Virus record (IMG/VR): IMGVR_UViG_3300021507_000008
Span: 1-28,469 of that record
Length of the DNA stretch: 28,469 bases
Source: a virus
Direction: 5' to 3' (one strand)
Shown in pieces: positions 12,799 to 21,400 of the stretch; the stretch's first letter is position 1, and each line of letters opens with the position of its first letter. A model generated the notes under the pieces. That model ran no database searches and had not been told where the DNA came from. It saw only the letters and a program-made list of their open reading frames with translations. The translations under genes and the position numbers were made by a program.

Positions 12799-14384
12799 AA
12801 ATACTCCAAACGCTCGCCAGTATCCCACGTCAGCTCCGTCCTCGTTCCCCACCCGCATATTCCGTAGCATCTTCGCAATCCAACGTCTTGCAAGACTTCT
12901 CCATCACGAAAGAAGACCTCAAAACCGCCTATCTCAGCCATCCCATTGTCAATCGTGCAATCCATTTCCGTGCCGACCTCATTGTCGCACGTGGCTTCAC
13001 ACTTGAGTTCTCCGACCCACGAACGAAAGAGATAATCCTTGAGTTCCTCAACGATACCAAATTCAATTCGCCCTTCAATTCCGATCTCAAAGCGATCATC
13101 CGAAACGCCTGCATTGACTGCGACGTCTTTGGTAACGCATTCCATCATCTCATCCCCAACAAAGCGCGTACGAAAATCGTCAAGCTCGCACCGCTGCATC
13201 CAATCGACATTGACTTCCAGCGTGACGCTCAGGGCTCGATCCTTCTCGACTCTACAGGCGAACCCGTAGGTTATGTCTTCCGTGCCGGCACACCCGAAGA
13301 GCGCAAATTCAAACGCAGCGAGATTGCGCACCTCACTTTTGAAACTATAGGCGACGAACTACTCGGCATCCCGTTACTGCTCCCGATGTTCAGAACACTC
13401 GAACGACTCGCTAACATCGAGTTCTCGATCTCGCAAGCGTTATACAAACATGGCTTCCCTACACGTGATATTTCAGTTGGCGATCCCGATCATCCACCAA
13501 CCGCCGAGGACATCGAACAGGTCGCCGAGCAGGTAAAGAACCTCGATGCCGCTTCCGAATATACCCATCCCTACTATTTCAAAGTCTCTTCAATCGATCC
13601 CAAATTCCCATCCAATATCCAGAACATACCCGAATTCTTCCTATCCCAGATAGTCGCCATCTCCGGCATCCCGCGCAGGTTCTTATTAGGCGAGGAGAAG
13701 TTCGCAACCTCGTTACCCGCCATCCAGCGCAACTTGAAGCTCATGTTAGAACCGCTCCAAGCGCGTGTGAAGGTCTGGTTAGAGGAGCAAATCTTCCGGC
13801 AGGTCTTGGACATCCGCAAATGTGACGGCACAGTCTCGCTCACATGGTCACCCATCCTCGAACAGGCAGACCCGCAGCTCGTACGTGACACTATCGCACT
13901 TGTCCAGACCACCGCAGACGGCAAACCGCTCATCTCATGGGAAGAAGCCCGTGACCGTCTCCAGCTCCCGAAGTCCTTCCCGGAGCCCAAACTCCCATCA
14001 CTCCAGCGGCTCTACAGCGAGCGAAACCCAGCCGGTCTCTATCTCGTTGAACCCCATGGCGAACTCATCTGGCTCAGACGCAAGAAAGCGATCGTCAAGT
14101 CCGTCAAATTCTCTTCACACATCGGTGAGCCGCTCTTCCTCCTTTCAGGCAAATACTGCTTTGGCATCATCCGATTAGACTCCCCGGTTGAAATCACACT
14201 CAAAGAGTTCCGTGAGCTCACGCCCAAACACCTCATCACCGAAGAGGAGCGTGAACGCTGGTGGCCACACAAGAAGAAGCTGTTCTATTACCCATTCACC
14301 ATCGAAAAGCTTTTCGACCCACCACGCAAATGGAAATATGTGCCCGGCATACAGAACTTTGTGCAGCACGTGGAGTTTGAGTAA
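12795..14384 (+). CDS. Portal protein with extra C-terminal domain
   Basis: This 529-residue protein is a phage portal of the HK97-like family by overall pattern. The early part has HPIVNRAIHFRADLIVARGF, then FGNAFHHLIPN and an APLHPIDIDF strand, and the middle has the typical QIVAISGIPRRFLLGEEKFA segment. It forms the ring at the capsid vertex through which DNA passes. Residues from about 413 are not part of a normal portal: they begin GLYLVEPHGELIW and include IVKSVKF, GEPLFLLSGKYCFGIIRL and EERERWWPHKKKL. I think these form a PUA/ASCH-like nucleic-acid-binding barrel, with low certainty. Length without this extension fits the family. Confidence 0.85.
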   Translation: MKILQTLASIPRQLRPRSPPAYSVASSQSNVLQDFSITKEDLKTAYLSHPIVNRAIHFRADLIVARGFTLEFSDPRTKEIILEFLNDTKFNSPFNSDLKAIIRNACIDCDVFGNAFHHLIPNKARTKIVKLAPLHPIDIDFQRDAQGSILLDSTGEPVGYVFRAGTPEERKFKRSEIAHLTFETIGDELLGIPLLLPMFRTLERLANIEFSISQALYKHGFPTRDISVGDPDHPPTAEDIEQVAEQVKNLDAASEYTHPYYFKVSSIDPKFPSNIQNIPEFFLSQIVAISGIPRRFLLGEEKFATSLPAIQRNLKLMLEPLQARVKVWLEEQIFRQVLDIRKCDGTVSLTWSPILEQADPQLVRDTIALVQTTADGKPLISWEEARDRLQLPKSFPEPKLPSLQRLYSERNPAGLYLVEPHGELIWLRRKKAIVKSVKFSSHIGEPLFLLSGKYCFGIIRLDSPVEITLKEFRELTPKHLITEEERERWWPHKKKLFYYPFTIEKLFDPPRKWKYVPGIQNFVQHVEFE

Positions 14385-14387
14385 TCC

Positions 14388-15242
14388 ATGGCCCGTACCG
14401 AGCTCATTTGGTTCACCTATTCCGAATATTTCGGCGAGACAGTTGTAAAGAGCCCCGGCACTACCATCTATCACTATGATCAACTGATCGGCGAGTACAA
14501 AAGTGTCGGCTCTGAGTCCGGATGGTACGGCATCCGAGTGTACGCGCAGGAGTTTGGCAAGCGCCTTGATCTACTCGCTGCCGATTGTGTCAAAGGCATC
14601 TACGGCTTGCCATTTGAAATCAAATTTTGGCATGAAGATCTAATCATGCCGAACACCCAACTCAAAATAATCGTTCGTGGTCGTTCGGGCTCAGACGGTT
14701 GTGATCATACCGATTGGGAAAAGGTCATCACGTTCATTCCTTACGAAGGCTGGGAGCCGGTCTCCAAGCTTCCCACCCTCAAGCTCGCTCCACTACCCAC
14801 TCCCACCCTCCAGCTCAAGCCTTCGCTACAGATACTCGCCCCGATCGCCTTAAAGCCGCTGCCCGCACTCACCCTCACCGAACTCAAGAACCTCCTGTTC
14901 TCCACTTCTCTCTCACTTCCGTCACTCCCCTCTCTTTCTGTCAGTCTCCGGCTCATCGGTGATTTCCTACCAATACTCCATCTTCGTGCACCGCCCGCTC
15001 TCACGCCCGCTCTGGAGCTACTCCCATTCCCGCATGATGTCCTTACCGACACCATCATCTCCGAAAACGCACATGCACTCGCCGAAGCGTCCTTTGAACA
15101 CGCGCGCAGGTTCAGCATACCCGGTTTCACCCAGCCCCCGTTCTTCTGCTTCATCTGTGGCGAAACCTTTAATAACCATGACGATTTTATCTCTCATTTA
15201 GTGAACCATGTCCAAGCATATGAGGAAGCCAACTATGATTGA
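14388..15242 (+). CDS. Virion-like protein with C-terminal C2H2 finger
   Basis: This 284-residue protein has an N-terminal beta-rich domain (1-125), a long Pro/Leu-rich linker (about 125-210) with repeated short Leu-Pro units, and a C-terminal C2H2 zinc finger near 250-275 (CFICGETFNNHDDFISHLVNH, split by C-x2-C and H-x3-H). The finger is introduced by IPGFTQPPF, which recurs as IPGFTAPPF in the protein at 15837. No ribosome binding site is present. The beta-plus-linker design suggests a virion appendage or internal structural protein; the finger may dock to DNA or a partner. Confidence 0.6.
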   Translation: MARTELIWFTYSEYFGETVVKSPGTTIYHYDQLIGEYKSVGSESGWYGIRVYAQEFGKRLDLLAADCVKGIYGLPFEIKFWHEDLIMPNTQLKIIVRGRSGSDGCDHTDWEKVITFIPYEGWEPVSKLPTLKLAPLPTPTLQLKPSLQILAPIALKPLPALTLTELKNLLFSTSLSLPSLPSLSVSLRLIGDFLPILHLRAPPALTPALELLPFPHDVLTDTIISENAHALAEASFEHARRFSIPGFTQPPFFCFICGETFNNHDDFISHLVNHVQAYEEANYD

Positions 15243-15834
15243 TTCCGATCCATACCCCAAACCAAACACTCCACACGCACCAGACACACTCCTCATTCCC
15301 AAACTCTCAATCAAACTCGAAGCTTTCGATCGCAACCTCCAACCACTCAAAAGCATCTCCACACCGGCTCGTTCTTGGCTACTCAACTTCTATCACATCA
15401 TCAAGATGCTAATCCCGCAAGAGGAAAATGTCTCCACCTTCCTCAAAGACTATTCCGGTACCGAGGCCCAGTTCAGAGCCTTCTCCAGTTCACATCCCTG
15501 GGACGCCGTTTCCGGCATGACCCAGATCGGTGTTGGTGATTCCAGCACGTCATTCAATCCCACGCAGTACAAGCTCCAAGGCTCTCACTCCTATTGGGCA
15601 GACATCTCAGGCGCCGTCGATGTCCCAGACGAAAATGTCCGCTTCTTTGCCGAGATCGATTGCATCGCCGCGCTAACCGTCAAAGAAGTCGGTATCCGTT
15701 TCCCCAAAGTCCAAGACGTTTATGGCACTAACCACATCATCATGGTCGAACGAACCGTTCTCGATTCAGACAACTTCCTCGAAGTACCCGCCGGTGGCAA
15801 AGTCAAAGCCACCTATCAGCTAAACTACCCATAA
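15208..15834 (+). CDS. Putative tail or appendage structural protein
   Basis: This 208-residue protein contains SWLLNFYHIIKMLIP followed by a beta-rich region with IGVGDSSTSFNPTQYKLQG and FFAEIDCIAALTVKEVGI. This arrangement is seen in many phage tail-associated proteins. The function is therefore probably structural. ATGs at 15208, 15220 and 15235 are all in frame; the last gives the short overlap usual in this operon, the first the longest protein. No ribosome binding site is visible at any. Confidence 0.55.
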   Translation: MSKHMRKPTMIDSDPYPKPNTPHAPDTLLIPKLSIKLEAFDRNLQPLKSISTPARSWLLNFYHIIKMLIPQEENVSTFLKDYSGTEAQFRAFSSSHPWDAVSGMTQIGVGDSSTSFNPTQYKLQGSHSYWADISGAVDVPDENVRFFAEIDCIAALTVKEVGIRFPKVQDVYGTNHIIMVERTVLDSDNFLEVPAGGKVKATYQLNYP

Positions 15835-15836
15835 AA

Positions 15837-16412
15837 ATGACCATCTATATCTCCGAACTCAACCTGCCTGAGAACCCCGTCGTTGGCGCCGATATTCGTA
15901 TCCCCGTAACTGTCAAGAACGAGACCAATTCCGAGGTCGAAGTGCGAGTCTACCTCTATTCCGAAAAAGAAGGTGGCGGCTCTGTGCTCTGGGACTGGGA
16001 GCCGGACATCCACTGGCAGAACATCCCCGCAGGCGGTGAATATTCATTCTCAGGCTTCTGGGACACACTCACCTGCACGCTCGCAGACAAAGAGCCCTGG
16101 CATTTCTGGATAATCCTCAAAGAGCATGATCAGGGCGAGCAAGACCGAAAAGACTTCACCTTACAGGCAGTTGATCGTCCCTATTGGTGGGGCTCGCTCG
16201 TTGACAACATCATGACCGGCAACGTAGATGCGATCACCAACCCTATACTCTCCCTATTTGCGCTCGACGAAATCCCAGGTTTCACCGCACCGCCTTTCTC
16301 CTGCTGGCTCTGTGGTCAGGAGTTCGATGGCGATACCGCGCACGAAGATTTTGCCAACCACCTCATCGCTCATTTCAAAGCGTTCGTATCCTCATGGTTC
16401 TCATCATCTTAA
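15837..16412 (+). CDS. Ig-like/CARDB-type protein with C2H2 finger
   Basis: This 191-residue protein begins with a beta-sandwich of CARDB or Ig-like pattern (NPVVGADIRIPVTVKNETNS, then VEVRVYLYSEK and IPAGGEYSFSGF), residues about 5-105. The C-terminus holds a C2H2 finger with CWLC and a distant H-x3-H, preceded by IPGFTAPPF. The same finger module ends the protein at 14388, so the pair probably share a docking site. No ribosome binding site is visible before the ATG. A virion location is inferred from neighbours. Confidence 0.6.
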   Translation: MTIYISELNLPENPVVGADIRIPVTVKNETNSEVEVRVYLYSEKEGGGSVLWDWEPDIHWQNIPAGGEYSFSGFWDTLTCTLADKEPWHFWIILKEHDQGEQDRKDFTLQAVDRPYWWGSLVDNIMTGNVDAITNPILSLFALDEIPGFTAPPFSCWLCGQEFDGDTAHEDFANHLIAHFKAFVSSWFSSS

Positions 16413-16424
16413 TCTCTCCACATC

Positions 16425-17003
16425 ATGGCAACCGAGATAACACCCGGAAAATCGAAAGCTGCACTCGTGCTCGACATCATCAAGTTAGTTTTCGACATCA
16501 TGCAGACCGTTTCGTTCATGATGTTCATTGAGGAGGAGGGCATCCAGATCCGGGGTTTCGGCATCATGAGCCTCATGCGTGAAGACCTCGTTGATGAGGT
16601 TGAGGTTCAACTGGACGCGCTCGAAGAGCAGGTCAACAATTTAGAGACCTTCGCGGACTCCTGGGGCTGGATCGCGCCCTACATGCAGCCCACATATCTC
16701 AACTATGTCCAAGCAGCCCGTGACCAATTAGATGCCTGGCGTGCATGGGTAGCCGCGAAGAAGTCAGCTCGTGACCGTGCAGTCGTCCGCATCGTTTCCT
16801 CACCAACCAACGCCGAAATCTATTTAGACGGCGATTCCACCGATTCACTCACGCCTCACACGTTCCATGATCTCGCACCCGGCACGCACACTATCAAGCT
16901 CAAATATCTCTCCCCACGTCGTGGTCTACTCGAATACGAAGACACTATCACCGCCGAGAAGGGCAAAACCAAAGAGTTCAGGTTCGTTCTTCAGGAGGTC
17001 TAA
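16425..17003 (+). CDS. PEGA-domain protein
   Basis: This 192-residue protein has a hydrophobic helical segment (VLDIIKLVFDIMQTVSFMMF) near the N-terminus, a helical middle (about 60-120), and a C-terminal PEGA domain (about 122-190): VVRIVSSPTNAEIYLDGD, then LAPGTHTIKLKY. PEGA domains are small beta-sandwiches found in surface proteins of bacteria and archaea and often bind cell-surface layers. It is one of three PEGA proteins in this cluster. A virion tail or base role is inferred. No ribosome binding site is visible. Confidence 0.7.
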   Translation: MATEITPGKSKAALVLDIIKLVFDIMQTVSFMMFIEEEGIQIRGFGIMSLMREDLVDEVEVQLDALEEQVNNLETFADSWGWIAPYMQPTYLNYVQAARDQLDAWRAWVAAKKSARDRAVVRIVSSPTNAEIYLDGDSTDSLTPHTFHDLAPGTHTIKLKYLSPRRGLLEYEDTITAEKGKTKEFRFVLQEV

Positions 17004-17008
17004 CCATC

Positions 17009-17743
17009 ATGGCTCATTTCACTTCTCAGGACTACATCTCTTGTGGCTCTGCAACACTATCACGTCAAGTCGTCTGTGCCGTCATCGCTGCCGCACCACT
17101 GAAAGGTCATCCACTCTACATCGCTGCGATCGCTATCCTCAAATTCGCCGCTGCGCAATTCAATCTCCGTATGAAGATACTGGAGGAGGCGATGTCCGCC
17201 TCGCTCGTGCTCGTTGAACAGTCCGGCTATCCGCTTCTACTCCAGACCTCCGAGGAGATGGACAAGCTCATGGCTGCCCAAATCCCAATCGAAGAGAAGC
17301 AGCTCGCGCTCGCTTCCACCATCCGTCCGTTCATGCTCATCACTTCACCGCTCGCATGGCTCTCACTCGGCAACTATATCGATTCCTTCAATGCTCAGAT
17401 CGATGCACACAAAACTGTACTCATGCATTTCGAACAGCTCTGGGAATGGAAACTCGCCACGGTCACCGAAGTCATAGACGGAGACACTTTCAAAACAGAC
17501 GTTTATGATGAGCCGATCAGGTTTGAAGACATCAACTGTCCAGAACTCGATACAGAAGCCGGTAAAGCTGCCAAAGCCTATACCGAGTCACATCTTCTCG
17601 GCAAAGAAGTCGAACTCCGTGCACGCAAGCAGCTCGACGATTATAATCGCCGGCTCGCCAAAGTCTATCTCAACGGCAAGAACTTCGCTTACGAATTAGT
17701 CTCCCAGGGTCTCGCCAAGTTTGTCTTCTTCAAACCTGACTAA
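17009..17743 (+). CDS. Staphylococcal-nuclease-domain protein
   Basis: This 244-residue protein has an N-terminal helical region (1-145), partly hydrophobic, joined to a C-terminal thermonuclease (SNase) domain at about 150-244. The domain shows VIDGDTF, then PIRFEDINCPELD and DDYNRRLAKVYL. R171, E179 and R214 match the catalytic Arg35, Glu43 and Arg87 of the staphylococcal enzyme, so it should be active on DNA or RNA with Ca2+. AGGAGGTC precedes the ATG. A nuclease fused to a helical domain in the middle of structural genes could be packaged in the virion or injected to degrade host DNA. Confidence 0.8.
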   Translation: MAHFTSQDYISCGSATLSRQVVCAVIAAAPLKGHPLYIAAIAILKFAAAQFNLRMKILEEAMSASLVLVEQSGYPLLLQTSEEMDKLMAAQIPIEEKQLALASTIRPFMLITSPLAWLSLGNYIDSFNAQIDAHKTVLMHFEQLWEWKLATVTEVIDGDTFKTDVYDEPIRFEDINCPELDTEAGKAAKAYTESHLLGKEVELRARKQLDDYNRRLAKVYLNGKNFAYELVSQGLAKFVFFKPD

Positions 17744-17749
17744 AAAAAG

Positions 17750-18178
17750 ATGAAACCCCATAAACTCTCCACAGCAGAAAAGACCGCGCTCTGGTTCTCG
17801 TTACGTCGTGCGCTACTCGATACCGCACTCCGTCGCCAATCGCATTCCGCCGCTGCCCTCAACCAACAAGTTTTATCTGCACATAAGCCTTCTCTTTTCT
17901 ATATGACCACCCGCCTGCAGGTTCGCAGCTTCCCGCTCGGTTGTCGCATCCGTCTTGACGGTCAGCTCACGCCATTCACTACTCCGCACACGTTCACCGA
18001 TCTCTCTGAAGGCTCACACACGATCGAACTACTCTATGACGATCCTGAAACCGGCACCACACGCACACTTTCCAAGACGCTCGTTTTAGAGCACGGCAAG
18101 CGTGCGATTTGCAAGCTCTATTTCAAGCAGCCGGTCACACTCGCGCCGGTCATACCCGGCTTCAAGCCAGAGGTTTAG
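17750..18178 (+). CDS. PEGA-domain protein, small
   Basis: This 142-residue protein has a basic helical N-terminus (about 1-45) and a PEGA domain (about 53-125): LQVRSFPLGCRIRLDG, then LSEGSHTIELLY. No ribosome binding site precedes the ATG at 17750. An internal ATG at 17903 lies about 29 nt after the centre of an AAGTTTTATC box like the promoter at 12591, so a shorter leaderless form containing just the PEGA domain is possible. A virion surface role is inferred from family and neighbours. Confidence 0.65.
   Translation: MKPHKLSTAEKTALWFSLRRALLDTALRRQSHSAAALNQQVLSAHKPSLFYMTTRLQVRSFPLGCRIRLDGQLTPFTTPHTFTDLSEGSHTIELLYDDPETGTTRTLSKTLVLEHGKRAICKLYFKQPVTLAPVIPGFKPEV
17869..17876 (+). promoter_or_regulatory. 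Weak TATA-like box inside PEGA gene
   Basis: AGTTTTAT sits inside the PEGA gene about 30 nt before an in-frame ATG at 17903 that has no ribosome binding site. It shares AAGTTTTAT with the box at 12591. It may be coincidence. Confidence 0.25.
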
Positions 18179-18187
18179 GTTTAGGTT

Positions 18188-18424
18188 ATGGAAGACAAAG
18201 CCGATATTCTCTATCTCATAGAAAAGATCCGGGAATGGCAGGACATGACCCAAAGGGAGGTTTCGGCGATGCACGAAGTCATTGACGAGCTTCGTGACCG
18301 AGACTACCGTCGTGCCGGCCACATCGGCAACCTCGATTGCCGGCTTTCCAAACTCGAATCACTCTTAGACGCGTTCACAGAGGGTTGGGCGCGAGATAAA
18401 GACAAACACAGGAGGTGGAAATAA
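18188..18424 (+). CDS. Small coiled-coil protein
   Basis: This 78-residue, charged, mostly helical protein (ILYLIEKIREWQDMTQREV and a second helix with LSKLESLLDAF) probably forms a coiled coil. Its stop codon overlaps the giant gene start (TAATG), and AGGAGGTGG near its end serves as that gene's ribosome binding site. Function is unknown; a link with the giant protein is plausible from translational coupling. Confidence 0.55.
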   Translation: MEDKADILYLIEKIREWQDMTQREVSAMHEVIDELRDRDYRRAGHIGNLDCRLSKLESLLDAFTEGWARDKDKHRRWK

Positions 18425-21400
18425 TGAACCAAGACCAAGACCAAGACCAAGACCAAGACCAAGACCAAACCCAGTCGCAGCAGCAGGAGCAGGAGCTCAT
18501 ACGCAACGTCAAGGACTACGATCCCAGCAAGCCTAACAACGCTCAGCTCGCAGATGATATGCGTATCGTCTTCGCTTGGTATTCTTCACTTTGCGAAGGC
18601 AAGAAGCTCAAATTCACCAAAGAAGAAGTCATCAACCTCGCACGCAAAATCTATCAAGAGATCGAGAAACGCAAACGTGAAGGCAGGATGAAGCACGAAT
18701 GGAAACCAGAGCTCATGAAGCCGCACTCGCGTGAGCTTTTCAAGATCATTGTTGCCTCACCACACCTCTCAACCGCTCTCCAGTCCGAACGCGAGTCCGG
18801 AGCGTCACTAATGGACTTCCGGGTTGAATTCATCGAAGAGCGTCGTGTAGGCAAATTCACTTCCAAAATCTTCCGGTACGTAACGCCCGAAGGCTACCCG
18901 ATTGATAACGCGTTCTATATCCGCGTAGAAGACCAAACCGGCAAACTTATCCACGAAGTCGATCAACCGCCACCACAGGACATCATCTTCCACGAGCTCC
19001 AGTCGCTCATCCCGACGCCGCCTAATGCTATTTCCGAGCTACCCGTGCTCATCTCACCAAAGAACCCGTTTTGGCATTTCACTACCACGCCCGAAGAGCC
19101 GGTTCTCTGCTATCAGGTCTTCTCTACCGATGACCATCTGATCCATCTCATTGACGCCCATACCGGCAAAGAAATCGGGACTGGCACACCACCACCTTTC
19201 AACTCTCTTGTCTTTGCCGGCTCGCATGAAGGCAGCAACATCTGGCGTCCATGGTGGCGCAACGCTGCCGCATGGTTCTCCGCATTTGGCTCTCCACCTT
19301 TCGCGGTTTACGAACCCGAAACCAGTGTGTATCTCGACTGCCTCCAATCTTCTGCTTTTGGCGGCTTCCATTTTGAATTCGGTCATGGCGATTCAATTTG
19401 TTGGTATACAGGCCATGAGTGGGTTTACACTTCCTCTATCGCCGAGAAGCTCGGAGCGCGTGAGCCTGATGCACCACCACTCAATTTCATCTATCTCGGT
19501 CATTGCGGTGCGCTTGTCGATACCGGCGAGGGCACTTTCGCGGACGTGTTCTCACAGGGTCGTTCTTCCGGGTATGTCATCATCGGCTTCTATAACATGC
19601 ATGATCAACCAACCGCATGGTCGCACTCCCAGAGCTGGCAGAACTCGTTATTCACTGCGATCGCAGCCGGTCATTCCGCTGGCGATGCCTTTGACATTGC
19701 CTGCGCTGCGTTCCCAGACGTCACACCCGCCGTCCGCCTACACGGTGATCCGGACTACGTACCTATCCCATCTCCCGATTTCACTACACTTGAGGGTCAT
19801 GTAGATATTGAATCACAGCCCTCTGAAGCGTCAATCTTCATTGACGGCACAGATACCGGTATGAAAACCCCCGCGTCCGTGCCCGTCCCTATCCCGATTG
19901 AAAAGATACGTACCACGCACTGTGTCAAAGTCACACTCAAACATCGTTTCTTTTATGACAAGACACGGTCAGCATATGTCCGTCCGAATTTCACATACCA
20001 TCTCGCAGTCAAGATGCGTCCATCAGTCCGCATAGTTCCGAAAACTATCCTCCATAAGTATTCCGTCACGTTCGAGTTCTCTTTACAATCGAAGGTCACA
20101 GGTGAAGTCATACGTGAACCGCTCACTTTCAAACTCATCAATCTCTCCACCCACAAAGAGCTCACAGCCACCACCGATGATTCCGGCACTGCCACGTTCT
20201 CCATCTCGTTCCAGAGCACCTTCTTCGTCCCCGGCAGGCAGAAGCTCATCTGCACCCTCGAAGGCTCGGACGGGCTCATCCGCACGTTCAGACGCATCAC
20301 CATCCGGAACAGACAATGGCTATCCGCATCCGCATCGGACCCGGATGCGGACACTACCGAAGACTGGCACGAGCCTGAGCCTTCTGAGCTACTCGATTCT
20401 GACGATGATAACGATTCTGAGCCCGAACTCTATATCCCGTTCTCCACGCTCCCGATCTATCCCGGTCACGCCTCCGCGGAATACGAACCGATAGACCTCG
20501 ATACTTTCCTCGCCAACTGGAACTCCTTCTTCCTCCGTAAGCCGTTCATTATGCTCGTTGGCTCGCTCGCCAATTGGCAGCACACCACGGGCGATATTGA
20601 CATCCTCGTCAAAGCGCGTGACCCCACACCGCTACTCAATGCGCTCGATCGCGCGATAAACACCTGCTTTGAACGCGGTGATGAGCAGCTCGCAGACCTG
20701 CTTATTCAAGTGCGGCAGTTCATTCATGCCGATTCACTATTCCTGCTCACACGCTGGCGTATAGAGCGTGCATTCCCAGAATTCAAGGATAGGATACACG
20801 TACTCGATGATTCCTTCTCCGGACCGTTCACCAACTTCGTTGAACTCTCAGACCTCGCAGCCATAGCGCGTTCTGAGCCTATACGGCAGCAGATGTCAAC
20901 TTCAGACACCGGCATCAAGCTCTTTCGATGGTTTCCTATGCTGAAGCCCATGCACGGGCGACACAAAGGCGAGATTTACTCGATTGACTCGGTCATTGAG
21001 GTACTCAAATCACGTAAAGATAATTGGCTTGATATTGGCGTCTACGTCCAAAAGAAGTACGATGGCACGCATTGTCAGGTGCATAAAGGCGGTGATAAGG
21101 TCTTCATCTATACCGAAGACGGCACTGACGTCACCAAGAACTGCCCAACGCTCGTTCAGGAATTCCGGCAGCAGCCTTTCCACAGCTTCATACTCTGTGG
21201 CGAGATAGAGCTTTGGAAGCATGGCAAGCACCAACCGCGTGCGATTACCGCGGGCATACTCAACGCCAACAAGCCGCAGCCAGACGAAAAGCATCTCCGG
21301 TTCAATGTCTATGACTGTGTATTCTTCGATAGCGTTGGCGATATTCACAACCGCCCATATTCCGAACGCATCAAGTTCTATCAGAAAATCCATGAGACTG

